DNA of 64,000 nt from Paenibacillus brasilensis (GCF_009363115.1 NZ_CP045298.1:3717501-3781500), one strand, 5' to 3'; positions 7,599 through 16,742 are shown, counted from the stretch's first letter. The notes: generated from the letters alone by a model not told the origin. Numbers and translations are program-made.

Positions 7599-10409
7599 AT
7601 GGAATCAACACCGGGTATTCTCCATTGTCAGGATGGGGAATACCCGGTTTTTTATATGGATTTTTTTATTGTACCCAAAGAAAAGAGGGAAGACGATTTG
7701 CCCATACATGTATCCATACAGCATTGGCTAACGGAGGAAGGGAAAGGGAGGCTGAAGGCGCACACGGCAATAGAAGAGGGGCTTCAACAGGATGAAATGC
7801 TGGAGGAGCATAGCGATCTGGTCATGCATCATGCTGAGATACTAATGAGGGATCATGGTGTGGAAGCTGCGGTACATAGGGCGCTGGATCGTCTTGGCAT
7901 AGATGGTGAACCGCTGGATGAATCATTAAGGCAAATGATCATGTACTATTTTAGACAAGCCATTTATTTGCACGATCTTGGCAAGGTGAACCCGGCCTTC
8001 CAACGTATCAAAATGAAGAACAATGAAGTTAAAAGGAACGCTGAGTTGGGAGACAGTAACCATTCCATGCTGTCTGCTGTGCTTTACTTGCATATTCATT
8101 TGCGACAGGTGCAGGAATGGCATGATACAACAGAGCTGTATCCAAACCGTAAGAAGCATAAACGCAAAGTACTTGCATTCCTGCATCATCTTTTATATTC
8201 ATTCGCGTATACGATCTCCCGCCACCATACATACCTGGGAAACATGGATGAAGATATGGGAGGGCAGATCAACGAATTTGAGCTGAAAATAAGAAATCAA
8301 TATAACCGGATCAAAGAGAATCCTGATTATATTCGCTATTATCGTGATCAGCAGGACTTGCTACAAAATGATAACGTATTTGGATGCATCCGTCTGGAAG
8401 GCAATAAACGTCAGAATAAAATACACAGGCCCTTTCCTTTCTATGTGTTGGTCAAGCTGCTGTACTCCACGATGGTCGCATCGGATTTTCGGGCAACGTA
8501 TCAATATATAGAGCAGCAAGTGCCGGAGATGCATTATTTTGGAGAACGTCTACCAGTGGAGCCCATGCTGGAGGCTTATCGTCAGACGGGAATTGTGCGG
8601 GGGATTGAGTCCTATCGCCAAAATCCTGATGCTTCTGGCTTGTCTGAGATGAATCAGCTACGGGCGGCGTTGTTTATTGAAACGGAAAGACGACTGTTGG
8701 AGCGACTGCAAGAGCCTGTTTTTTATCTTGAAGCCCCTACAGGTTCAGGCAAAACCAACATGTCTATAAATCTGGCATTGCATTTGCTGAATAGCGGCTT
8801 GGGACTGAACAAGTTAATTTACGTATTTCCGTTCAATTCTCTAATCGAGCAGGCGAGACAGACACTAAATGGGATTTTCCACAAGGAGCAGGTAAACGGC
8901 TATCGGGTGGAAGTTATGAATTCGATTACTCCGATGGTGACCGAGGAAGAACTAGAGGCAGAAGCTACTTTGGAAGGGAAGGACAAGGAGCCAGATAATA
9001 CGGATTTCAAAAGAGTGCTGTTGGAGCGTCAATTGCTGCAATATCCGGTGACACTGACTTCTCATGTGAATTTTTTTAATTATCTATTTGGGACAGGACG
9101 AGAGGTCAATCTAGCATTCGCTCATTTATGCAATAGTGTCATTGTATTGGATGAAATTCAGAGCTACCGCAATGAATTGTGGAAGGAAATGATTCATTTT
9201 CTACGTTCTTTTGCGGATATTCTCAACATTAAAATTATTATCATGTCCGCTACCTTGCCAAATCTGGATTTGTTACTAGAGCAGCGAGATCATGAGGAAG
9301 CAATACAAACCTATACACTGGTGCAGAACCGGGATCGTTATTTTATCCATTCGTTGTTTAGAGAGCGCGTGAATCTGGATTTTAATTTGTTGAAACAGGG
9401 CAAGATGCAGCCAGAACAAGTATTGGAGCATGTTGAATCTGTAATCAAGCGGCGAAAGAGGGATGGGCAAGGGAACAGGGTGCTGATCGAGTTTATCAAG
9501 AAAAAGACGGCACGCCAATTTTATAACCTGGTGCTAGAGCAGGATACGGACATTGACGTCTATGAGCTTACCGGGGATGATAGCTTCTCCTATCGCCAAG
9601 AGCTGTTGCAGAAATTGGGGAAGGACGAACATGGGAGGTTTTATATGAGTGATGTGATCGTTGTAGCAACACAGGTGATTGAAGCCGGGGTAGACATTGA
9701 TATGGATGTGGGCTTTAAAGATATTTCTTTGCTGGATAGCGAGGAGCAATTTTTGGGACGACTGAATCGTTCTTGTCTCCGTGACTACTGTCAGGCTTAT
9801 TTCTTTAATTGTGACGAGGCAAGTAGTGTATATAAAAACGACTTGCGTGTTGCATTTGATCTCAAGGAAGAAGCATACCAAAAAATGCTTGAAAATAAGG
9901 ATTTCAGTGGATTTTATGAGAATGTTATTCGTGAAATCAACAAGTCTCGTGAAAAACCGGATAAACAGCATTGGAGCGATTTTACCAAAAAAGTGCAGGA
10001 ACTTGAATTTCCAGATGTACAAGAGCATATGAACCTCATTCCTGATCAAAGTGTGACGCTGTTCCTGAACTATACCTGTCCAATGAAAGACGCTCCCCCG
10101 CTGAACGGTCAAGATGTGTGGGATGAGTTTGTTAGATTGTCAGACAAGCGGTTGGAGATGGACTATTCAGAAAGAATGATTCGCTTGTCTTTGGTGCGTG
10201 CTCAAATGAATAACTTTACTTTTATTTATCCGGTTCCCCACATGTATGCAAAATGGGGAAAGGTAAAGCCAGGGATACACACCCGTTGTATAGGTACTTT
10301 GTATTTCGTGGAGCACGGTGAACAATATATGGATATGGACGAGAGGACGAATACCAAGAAGTTTAATCGTGCTAGATATGAGGAAGCTGAAAAGAGGCTT
10401 TTGCTATGA
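7599..10409 (+). CDS. cas3: CRISPR-associated nuclease-helicase Cas3
   Basis: Cas3 degrades target DNA once Cascade has bound. The 936-residue protein has both expected halves: an HD nuclease (EEHSD near residue 71, YLHDLGK near 124, SRHHTYLG near 209) and a superfamily 2 helicase with APTGSGKT (about 379-386), the DEIQ box (about 517), SATLP (about 549) and the motif VI region QFLGRLNRS (about 717). All key residues seem intact. The start is uncertain: ATG 7599 has only a distant GGGGTGG, and ATG 7656 has no clear site. The stop overlaps the start codon of cas4 (ATGA). Confidence 0.95.
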   Translation: MESTPGILHCQDGEYPVFYMDFFIVPKEKREDDLPIHVSIQHWLTEEGKGRLKAHTAIEEGLQQDEMLEEHSDLVMHHAEILMRDHGVEAAVHRALDRLGIDGEPLDESLRQMIMYYFRQAIYLHDLGKVNPAFQRIKMKNNEVKRNAELGDSNHSMLSAVLYLHIHLRQVQEWHDTTELYPNRKKHKRKVLAFLHHLLYSFAYTISRHHTYLGNMDEDMGGQINEFELKIRNQYNRIKENPDYIRYYRDQQDLLQNDNVFGCIRLEGNKRQNKIHRPFPFYVLVKLLYSTMVASDFRATYQYIEQQVPEMHYFGERLPVEPMLEAYRQTGIVRGIESYRQNPDASGLSEMNQLRAALFIETERRLLERLQEPVFYLEAPTGSGKTNMSINLALHLLNSGLGLNKLIYVFPFNSLIEQARQTLNGIFHKEQVNGYRVEVMNSITPMVTEEELEAEATLEGKDKEPDNTDFKRVLLERQLLQYPVTLTSHVNFFNYLFGTGREVNLAFAHLCNSVIVLDEIQSYRNELWKEMIHFLRSFADILNIKIIIMSATLPNLDLLLEQRDHEEAIQTYTLVQNRDRYFIHSLFRERVNLDFNLLKQGKMQPEQVLEHVESVIKRRKRDGQGNRVLIEFIKKKTARQFYNLVLEQDTDIDVYELTGDDSFSYRQELLQKLGKDEHGRFYMSDVIVVATQVIEAGVDIDMDVGFKDISLLDSEEQFLGRLNRSCLRDYCQAYFFNCDEASSVYKNDLRVAFDLKEEAYQKMLENKDFSGFYENVIREINKSREKPDKQHWSDFTKKVQELEFPDVQEHMNLIPDQSVTLFLNYTCPMKDAPPLNGQDVWDEFVRLSDKRLEMDYSERMIRLSLVRAQMNNFTFIYPVPHMYAKWGKVKPGIHTRCIGTLYFVEHGEQYMDMDERTNTKKFNRARYEEAEKRLLL

Positions 10410-10900
10410 GAATTACCGGAACGATGGTGAACTATTATGTACACTGCCGTAGACAATGCTGGTTGTTTGCCAACGGGATGAATTTTGAGGATGACAGTGA
10501 GGATGTACGAATTGGCAAGGTCATGCATGAGCTGCAAAGTGAAGGGAAGAAAAATCGCGAAGTTGCAATAGAGGGCATCAAAGTGGACAAGCTGACCAGC
10601 GACTATGTGACCGAAATCAAAAAGTCTGACGCTGATGTAGAAGCAACGAAATGGCAGACGCTGTATTACATGTATGTACTCAAGCAAAAAGGGATGGAGC
10701 GCAAGGGAAAAATCCAGTTTAGCGAGCGCAACAAACAGGCTAGTAAAACGATAGAGTTGGAGCTGGATGAAGCGGCAGAACAGGCGATGGAGCAGTTGTT
10801 GGCTGAGTTGGAGCAATATTTGCAGCAGGAGCAGCCCGATCCGGCGATACGTGAGAAAAAATGTACCCGCTGCGCCTATCTTGCCTACTGCTTTTTATAA
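10406..10900 (+). CDS. cas4: CRISPR-associated exonuclease Cas4
   Basis: Cas4 trims and selects PAM-containing prespacers for adaptation. The 164-residue protein carries the RecB-type motif EIKKS followed by Q-W-type helix ATKWQTLYYMYVL, and the four-cysteine iron-sulfur set: C14 (or C18) near the N-terminus and C153, C156 and C162 at the end (CTRCAYLAYC). It overlaps cas3 by four bases and precedes cas1 by 18 bp, the usual position in subtype I-B. Presence of cas4, cas1 and cas2 suggests that the locus can still acquire spacers. Confidence 0.95.
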   Translation: MRITGTMVNYYVHCRRQCWLFANGMNFEDDSEDVRIGKVMHELQSEGKKNREVAIEGIKVDKLTSDYVTEIKKSDADVEATKWQTLYYMYVLKQKGMERKGKIQFSERNKQASKTIELELDEAAEQAMEQLLAELEQYLQQEQPDPAIREKKCTRCAYLAYCFL

Positions 10901-10918
10901 GAAAGGAGGACGACAAAA

Positions 10919-11932
10919 ATGTCCAAAACAGCACCCTCTACCAGATATATTCGTACTCCGGGCACTTTGGGACGTGAAGATAATTCACTGACATTTCGGA
11001 GTGAAGAAAAAGGGATCATACACCTGCCGATTCATGGATTGAAGGAGCTATATTTGCTGAATGAGATAACGTTGAACAGCAAGCTCCTGTCTTTTCTGTC
11101 GATGGCAGGGATAACAGTCCATTTCTTCGATTACTATGGTCATTTTAGAGGCACCTTTTATCCGAAGGACGCAAGGGTGAGCGGTAAGGTTAAGCTATTG
11201 CAAGCGAAAGCCTGTTTGGAGAGAAGAATACCTATTGCTGCTGCTTTTATTGGTGCCATTGCAGCTAACATCCATGAAGTGCTGTATCACTATTATAAAC
11301 ATGGCAACAAGGAGATCAAACCATATCTGGACTGGCTAAAAAAAGATGTACCAGGATTATTAGATAAAATGGAGGATATTCCGAGACTGTTGAGTGTGGA
11401 AGGGGAGATTTGGAGACGGTTTTACGATACATTTAAGACGTTCCTCCCCGAAGACTTTAAAATGAATAAGCGGGTCAAGCGCCCGCCAGACAATCCGCTG
11501 AATGCACTAATTAGCTTTGGTAATACCATTTTATATACGAAAACGATTTCGCAAATTTATCATACGCATTTGGATCAGAGTATCAGTTTTCTGCATGAAC
11601 CGAGCGATCGACGATTTTCCCTCAGTCTGGATCTGTCCGAGCCGTTTAAGCCATTGCTGGTGTACCGCACTATTTTTGAATTGGTGAACAACCGAAGAAT
11701 ACAGGTCAATAAGCATTTCGAAAAGGATTATAATTACTGTATTTTAAATGGGACGGGTCGCGATGTATTTATCACCGCGCTTGAAGATCGGATGAAGCAG
11801 GTGTTCGATCATGGCACACTTAAACGGAAGGTCAGCTATTTATCTGCTATTAAATATGATGCTTACAAGTTAAAAAAGCATATCGTCGAAGGAACGCCTT
11901 TTGTTCCCTTTTTGGAAAAGGAAAAGAGGTAG
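10919..11932 (+). CDS. cas1: CRISPR integrase Cas1 (type I-B)
   Basis: With Cas2, Cas1 inserts new spacers at the leader-proximal repeat. The 337-residue product shows the expected catalytic positions: a glutamate in VEGEIWRRFY (about residue 162), a histidine in SFLHEPSDRRFSL (about 226) and the acidic residues in SLDLSEPFKP (about 239-243). The start ATG follows AAGAAAGGAGGACGACAAAA. The protein resembles the Cas1 variant of subtype I-B. It is six bases upstream of cas2. Confidence 0.96.
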   Translation: MSKTAPSTRYIRTPGTLGREDNSLTFRSEEKGIIHLPIHGLKELYLLNEITLNSKLLSFLSMAGITVHFFDYYGHFRGTFYPKDARVSGKVKLLQAKACLERRIPIAAAFIGAIAANIHEVLYHYYKHGNKEIKPYLDWLKKDVPGLLDKMEDIPRLLSVEGEIWRRFYDTFKTFLPEDFKMNKRVKRPPDNPLNALISFGNTILYTKTISQIYHTHLDQSISFLHEPSDRRFSLSLDLSEPFKPLLVYRTIFELVNNRRIQVNKHFEKDYNYCILNGTGRDVFITALEDRMKQVFDHGTLKRKVSYLSAIKYDAYKLKKHIVEGTPFVPFLEKEKR

Positions 11933-11938
11933 AAGGAT

Positions 11939-12220
11939 ATGGCGAAAAATTATAACTATGTCATTCTGGTGTATGATATCGGAGAAAAACGAGTGGGCAA
12001 GGTATTTAAAATATGTAAAAAGTATCTCGTTCATTTCCAGAAATCCGTATTTCGAGGTGAAATTACCCCCGCTAATTTAATTCAGCTACGCGCTGAGTTA
12101 AAAAAAGTTATTGATGAAGGGACCGACTTTGTTGCCGTTTTTAAGATGACAGGTGATTATGTTTTCGACGAGGAAATCATCGGTGTCCGTTTGAATGATT
12201 CGGAGTCCTTATTACTGTAA
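11939..12220 (+). CDS. cas2: CRISPR-associated protein Cas2
   Basis: Cas2 is the structural partner of Cas1 in spacer integration. The 93-residue protein begins with the ferredoxin-like strand YVILVYDIGEKR, with the conserved aspartate at about residue 13, and continues HFQKSVFRGEI, a typical Cas2 signature. The gene follows cas1 by six bases (AGAAGGAT overlaps the cas1 stop) and ends directly at the leader of array 3, closing the operon. No terminator is visible between cas2 and the array leader. Confidence 0.96.
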   Translation: MAKNYNYVILVYDIGEKRVGKVFKICKKYLVHFQKSVFRGEITPANLIQLRAELKKVIDEGTDFVAVFKMTGDYVFDEEIIGVRLNDSESLLL

Positions 12221-12396
12221 TTTTCCCAACCGCCTTAATGGACAGATAGCTGGTTCTTCTTACTGCCCCAAGGGTTATCGAGGATTTTCTGTGCAATTAG
12301 CGTCACCCCTTTTCCGGTTGGGGAAAAATTGCGAAACCCTTGGGGCTGTTGTAAACTAGGCGCATTACTGAAATTAAAAAGCTTGATTTTACTAGC
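12221..12396 (+). promoter_or_regulatory. Leader of CRISPR array 3
   Basis: This leader is related to that of array 2 and starts right at the cas2 stop. TTTTCCCAACCG (12221-12232) pairs with CGGTTGGGGAAAA (12315-12327), and CCCCAAGGGTT (12266-12276) pairs perfectly with AACCCTTGGGG (12335-12345), so the two stems interleave. The 19 bases before the first repeat (AAAGCTTGATTTTACTAGC) equal those of array 2. The segment between the arms differs from that of array 2, so the inverted arms and the repeat-proximal end are the conserved parts. Confidence 0.8.
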
Positions 12397-12873
12397 CTTT
12401 AACCACAACATGAGATGTATTGAAATAGGTATATTTCCATTCGTTCGAGGCCGCCGTTTGCCTTTAACCACAACATGAGATGTATTGAAATAGTGCTGAA
12501 AGATTTGAAAGCAAATGGTAAAGAGCCTTTAACCACAACATGAGATGTATTGAAATCGGAATTAAGCGGGGAGGCTGCAATGCTAATCCGCTTTAACCAC
12601 AACATGAGATGTATTGAAATGCAAGTGGCAGGAAAGACAATTGAGGAAAGACTCACCTTTAACCACAACATGAGATGTATTGAAATTGAATGAAGCCCAG
12701 GCCAGCCAGCACCTCCAGCGATCTTTAACCACAACATGAGATGTATTGAAATTTTGGATAGTGTAACTCAGCGTTTAGACGTTCGAAACTTTAACCACAA
12801 CATGAGATGTATTGAAATTAATGTTTATGGGGGAACCGAAGATTTTATTAAATCTCTTTAACCACAACATGAG
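12397..12873 (+). CRISPR. CRISPR array 3 (type I-B repeat)
   Basis: Seven full repeats start at 12397, 12462, 12527, 12591, 12657, 12723 and 12789, and a truncated one starts at 12856 and keeps only the first 18 bases. Spacers are 34-37 bp. The repeat is the same as in arrays 1 and 2. The abrupt loss of the last repeat after ATGAG joins unrelated DNA, which reads in frame into a helix-turn-helix gene remnant. Confidence 0.98.
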
Positions 12874-13101
12874 TGCATCCAGGGTTTAAAGTCTTCTAAC
12901 CCCCAGCTATATTTGCCAACAGACAATAAGAAGAGTCATACTACCAAACCGCGTAAGCAGCGTAAGGTAAAGGAAGAAGTTACTTTAAGCAAAATAAGAG
13001 AATTAATGCTTCAACGTCCAGGTATAAAACAAAAAGAGCTCGCTGAAATTTTGGGAATATCTCAAAGTCGGGTTTCTCAGCTCAAAAATAAATTGAACTG
13101 A
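12874..13101 (+). pseudogene. C-terminal remnant of a helix-turn-helix protein
   Basis: A reading frame enters from the truncated CRISPR repeat and runs to TGA at 13099-13101. The last part is a clear helix-turn-helix: SKIRELMLQRPGIKQKELAE then ILGISQSRVSQLKNKLN, preceded by a basic linker (TKPRKQRKVKEE). A TTG at 12913 could start a 62-residue protein but has no ribosome binding site. I read it as the 3' end of a larger gene whose front was lost when the array end was joined to it. A role in plasmid or phage control is possible but not shown. Confidence 0.5.
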
Positions 13102-13262
13102 ACTATCAATTTTTCCTTTATCTTTGGGTAGTACCAGCGAAGCTGTCACCACCCGCACACCTAGAAAAGCTACGGGATTCATGAGATCATATGCGTAGCT
13201 GAAAGTTACGCGCGCACGTAAGTAGATGCGAGTTTAATTTTTCGACCGCGGCCGAAACGGGC

Positions 13263-13283
13263 AGAATAGCGCAATTCTATTCT
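13263..13283. repeat. Hairpin AGAATAG / CTATTCT
   Basis: AGAATAG (13263-13269) and CTATTCT (13277-13283) form a perfect 7-bp stem. It follows a GAAACGGGCAGAAT piece similar to the start of the structured element after array 2. The surrounding gap 13102-13360 contains no gene that I can support. Confidence 0.4.
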
Positions 13284-13290
13284 CAGGCAT

Positions 13291-13328
13291 AGAACTTGTG
13301 CCCATAATTGACAAGAACTTGTACCCAT
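13291..13328. repeat. Direct repeat with internal palindrome
   Basis: AGAACTTGTGCCCA (13291-13304) recurs as AGAACTTGTACCCA at 13314, with ACAAGAACTTGT (palindromic) spanning the second copy. Multiple short repeats of this sort occur at the ends of IS21-type elements, but no transposase is present, so an insertion-sequence remnant is only a guess. Confidence 0.4.
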
Positions 13329-13360
13329 TTCCTGCAAAATCTTTTTGGTGGCAGAGTTTA

Positions 13361-13395
13361 AACAAAAAAGCATCATCTTTAACCTGACGATGCTT
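13361..13395 (-). terminator. Rho-independent terminator of the oxidoreductase gene
   Basis: On the - strand AAGCATC and GATGCTT form a 7-bp stem followed by TTTTTTGTTT. It lies about 160 bp beyond the stop of the - strand oxidoreductase. The sequence between them has no start codon with a binding site and seems to be untranslated or a small remnant. Confidence 0.75.
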
Positions 13396-13553
13396 CATAA
13401 GCTTTAATTAGATTGTCTGCCGGTTTACGTTTTGATCAATATACGACTGGAGTGTTTTACTAAAAATCGCAGATCTAAAGACAGAAATACCTTCTCCTAT
13501 GGGAATGAGACTACCGATCATTTCATCAATGCCGTCTCGCAGTGTCAGAATGA

Positions 13554-14633
13554 TTAAGGCTTGATTACTGTCAACTTGAAAGGGCCTGGATTAGCGGCAG
13601 CATGTTCGATGGCTTCATTCGCATGGTCTAAGTCGAATGCCGTAATGTCAAACTGTTCTAATGCAATCAGGCCAGATTGGATAAGAGCGACCAAACGGCT
13701 GGGGGCTTCTGCAGGACACAACCATTGGCCGTGTATCGTGATGCAGTTTCTCATAATCCATGGATAAGGCAAATCCAACCCAGCGCCCCCCAACATGCCA
13801 ACGCCTCCCATCAATACGGCTCTCCCGTAAGGCCGCACCGACATAACGGCAGCTCTCACCGCCGTTGCAGGGGCGAAGGGGGGCAAAATATCCAAGACGC
13901 AGTCAATAGGCCCAGGAGCCGCTTGCTGCATACGTTTGCGATCGTCATCCTCGTCGCCTGACAGCTTTACTGTACGTATACGAGAACCAAAACGACGTGA
14001 CAAGTCTTCAAGCGTTTCTTCATTTCGGCCTGGTGCGACAACACAGCCGGCTCCCATCGCTAAGGCAAGTGCAATACATGCACTGCCAAAGCTCCCCGTA
14101 GCTCCGCTCACTAGAATCGTTTCCCCTGCTTGCAAGTTGGCTTTGAGCAGACCGCCATAGGGTACCGCCAGCGTGCCAAATGCACACCATTTCCCTGCAT
14201 CCTCGTTATCCAGCGAGCCGACGCGGATGGCGTTTTCCGTCGGAATCAAGATCTGCTGCGCATAAGACCCGTGTCGGAAATGCTTCTGCAAATGTAACCC
14301 GCCTTCGCCTCGTGCGCTCAAGCCTTGTAACGTAATGTCGGGAGTCAACGCATCGTCGCGCGATCTTACGGTTGGATCACAGTAGACCCAGTCGCCAACG
14401 GCAAGTCGCGTCGAGTCCGGTCCAACGGCGCGTACACGGCCGATGGCTCCGGCACCGGGCGCCTGAGGCAAAAGCATCAAGTACTTTCGTTCTCCGCTGA
14501 TGACCTCTTTCATATAGGACAGTACGGGAGCAGCTGCGACATCAACAATGACCTCTCCAGTACCCAGAATGGGATCAGGCAGGCTCTCAATCGCAAGCGG
14601 CATACCAAATTGTTTGAGAATTGCTGCTTTCAT
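13554..14633 (-). CDS. MDR-family zinc-independent alcohol dehydrogenase / quinone oxidoreductase
   Basis: A 359-residue medium-chain reductase. The N-terminal GroES-like fold starts MKAAILKQFGMPLAIESLPD, and the nucleotide-binding half has VSGATGSFGSACIALALAMG (about residues 166-185), the usual NAD(P)H site. The catalytic and structural zinc cysteine sets of classical alcohol dehydrogenases are not apparent, so it is more like quinone oxidoreductases. The start is ATG 14633, about ten bases from AGGAAG; a GTG three codons upstream is too close. It is transcribed the same way as, and 125 bp downstream of, a MmyB-type regulator, which is the likely controller. Substrate unknown. Confidence 0.85.
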   Translation of the reverse strand: MKAAILKQFGMPLAIESLPDPILGTGEVIVDVAAAPVLSYMKEVISGERKYLMLLPQAPGAGAIGRVRAVGPDSTRLAVGDWVYCDPTVRSRDDALTPDITLQGLSARGEGGLHLQKHFRHGSYAQQILIPTENAIRVGSLDNEDAGKWCAFGTLAVPYGGLLKANLQAGETILVSGATGSFGSACIALALAMGAGCVVAPGRNEETLEDLSRRFGSRIRTVKLSGDEDDDRKRMQQAAPGPIDCVLDILPPFAPATAVRAAVMSVRPYGRAVLMGGVGMLGGAGLDLPYPWIMRNCITIHGQWLCPAEAPSRLVALIQSGLIALEQFDITAFDLDHANEAIEHAAANPGPFKLTVIKP

Positions 14634-14758
14634 AATGAACACACTTCCTATTTGTGGGATTCCAGGGACTTTCCTTCAGCCTGGTTATTTCCCTCATCAT
14701 ACGCTTAAAAAGCATGTTCTGTAAGATTACCGTTTATACTCGTATAAAAAATAATACC

Positions 14759-15577
14759 CTAAACTTGCGACATCTGTACGTCAAGCAAAGGGATACACGG
14801 TATATAAACTGTAACCTTTAGATCGGGATGGTCAGCCAACGTCATGGATTGCTGATCGAATTCAAGTTCGCCCTTCACTGGATGTCGAATCCGTTTTGTT
14901 CCAGGTGGGATGCTCAACACTTCATGATTTTCCCACCAATCCTTGAACGTATCGCTCTCTTTCTTAAGCAGCTCAACCAACTCTTCAAACCAAGGATCAC
15001 CAATATGCCGACCATAGCTGGATCGAAACTGGGCAAGTAGCCCCTTCGCTACCTTCGGCCACTCGGGCAATGAATCTGGGTAATCGGGACAGACGAACAT
15101 TCGCCATAAGCTGTTTCGTTCCAGCGTGTTCATCCGATTAAAGTCACCAACCAGCTCGCAGGCTGCTTGATTCCAAGCCAGTACATCCCAACGTGGACCT
15201 GTGATGATGCTAGGGAAAGGTTCGAGTTTGTCCAGCATCCGTTGTAAAGAGGGTTCAACCTGGGTATCAGCTTGCAAATCATAGGGTGGGCGATGTTCGG
15301 CGAGCGTATATAAATACAGCAACTCGTGTCTGTTTAAGCGCAATGCTTTTCCCAGACTTTCAAGAACTTGAGAAGAAGGACGTATATCTCGTCCTTGCTC
15401 AAGCCATGTATACCAAATCGTGCTTAAACCTGCCAAATCTGCTACTTCCTCGCGCCGTAGCCCATTTGTCCGCCGATGAGGCGAGCTTTGAATACCGAAT
15501 TCGGCGGGAGAAAGCCGTAAACGGCATGTTTTTAAAAACGCACCCAATTCTTTGCGACGCTTCGAGTCATCACCCAT
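14759..15577 (-). CDS. XRE-family regulator with MmyB-like ligand-binding domain
   Basis: The 272-residue protein has an N-terminal helix-turn-helix (GLRREEVADLAGLSTIWYTW, about residues 34-53) and a C-terminal MmyB-like domain (about 100-265) containing the typical WDVLAWNQAACELVGDF segment. MmyB-like regulators of actinobacteria and firmicutes often sit beside oxidoreductase genes, and their domain may bind a fatty acid or another small lipid (family knowledge). The start ATG follows AAGGGGATGTTGTT. The oxidoreductase gene follows in the same direction, so co-regulation is likely. Confidence 0.92.
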   Translation of the reverse strand: MGDDSKRRKELGAFLKTCRLRLSPAEFGIQSSPHRRTNGLRREEVADLAGLSTIWYTWLEQGRDIRPSSQVLESLGKALRLNRHELLYLYTLAEHRPPYDLQADTQVEPSLQRMLDKLEPFPSIITGPRWDVLAWNQAACELVGDFNRMNTLERNSLWRMFVCPDYPDSLPEWPKVAKGLLAQFRSSYGRHIGDPWFEELVELLKKESDTFKDWWENHEVLSIPPGTKRIRHPVKGELEFDQQSMTLADHPDLKVTVYIPCIPLLDVQMSQV

Positions 15578-15765
15578 AACAACATCCCCTTAACAAACAT
15601 AAGAAAATTTAATAATCATTTATATTATATTAGATTAGGGAACCGTTCAACCATCTAGTTTTAAATTATCTTTCCCCAATACCGTGCAGGTCGATCCGGT
15701 CAATGAGGTTCCAGACACGTAAAACGTCTACGGCCAAAAGTTCATGGACGATTCCGTACTTACAT

Positions 15766-16425
15766 TTATGAAATCGCAGAGGGCAATCGGCCGTTATGGA
15801 CCTCCAACGACTTACGGCTTTCGTGGCCCGAATATGGCTGTATAAGTGCGTCATCGATCATCGCTGCCCTGCTTTTTAAGCCAGGTCAAAAGGAAATGTC
15901 GCAGCTTATGCGGCGATAGATTTTGTATAAGACCAGCTTCTTCCGAATATTTGGCCAGAATCTTTCGTATTCCCCGATCCGTATATTTTTTCTTCCACGA
16001 TGATTCGAACAGGTAAACCGCCTGCTTCTTTTTCATTGAATCAGCGTGCATGGCCAACATTTCTTTGAACGATTGAGGGAATGGAACAATGCGATCCTTG
16101 CTACCCTTGCCCTTGTTAATCCGGATCTGACAGTAATGAAAGTCTATATCGGAAAGTTTGATATTGATAAGCTCACTCACACGAACACCGGTATAAAGTA
16201 GCGTTTTGACGATCATAATACCCTGAAAATTTTTAGCCTGCCAAACCACATCATAGTACCGTTTAAGCTCCTCTTCCGTAGGGACATAGGGAAGCTTTTT
16301 GCTGTTTTCGGAATCTCATTCTAGCTCCGACCGGAGATGCTGGAATAAACTTTTGAGATAGGCATAATCAGGCCGTTCCCCCCGGAGATATTTGGACAAT
16401 TCCTTTGCTTTTCGTTTCAGTGCGA
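15766..16425 (-). pseudogene. Broken tyrosine recombinase/integrase
   Basis: On the - strand the reading starts at the edge of the CRISPR remnant ([20 protein letters not shown]), meets an in-frame TGA at 16316-16318, and continues with a typical recombinase core: [20 protein letters not shown] (arginine of box I), [13 protein letters not shown] (lysine) and SPHKLRHFL (box II). A +1/-1 frameshift near 15850 is needed to continue [18 protein letters not shown], after which the catalytic tyrosine region is replaced by unrelated sequence with a stop. There is no start codon or binding site at the 5' end. The 100 bp below 15766 contain only an unrecognised coding scrap. Confidence 0.85.
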
Positions 16426-16586
16426 CTTTAACCACAACATGAGATGTATTGAAATTCGTCCCGGCACAATATCGTCTCTTGAATGATGGCTCTTTAACCA
16501 CAACAAGAAATATATTTAAATCCGCTCATGAGAAGTAAGTGGGATTACCGAGGTCAACTCAACCCTAACACAAGATGTAATCAAAT
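16426..16586 (+). CRISPR. Decaying three-repeat CRISPR remnant (array 4)
   Basis: One intact repeat (16426-16455) is followed by a repeat with several changes (16492-16521) and by a third copy (16557-16586) that still matches about 21 of 30 bases. The starts are 66 and 65 bp apart, exactly the period of the working arrays, so the third copy is not a chance match. There is no leader: upstream is the 5' end of the broken recombinase. It is therefore probably an inert fragment separated from array 3 by the 3.5 kb of accessory genes. Confidence 0.85.
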
Positions 16587-16742
16587 TACTGGCAGTTACA
16601 GTTCCCCTATATTATACTGAAAGAGTTTACAATCTAATCTTAGGAATAGGGTGTTATGATATCCGGGACATGCTTTAGGCAAGAGATCAGGCATGCCAAA
16701 TCATGAGCTGCGGCACAGGACCGTCAATAAAGGAGAGCAACG

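Noticed and set aside
9534..10112. 192-codon frame on the - strand in cas3
   Set aside because: Shadow of the Cas3 helicase coding region.
15666..15854. 62-codon minus-strand frame after the integrase
   Set aside because: Its first third is the out-of-frame end of the integrase; the rest is an unrecognised scrap without start site.
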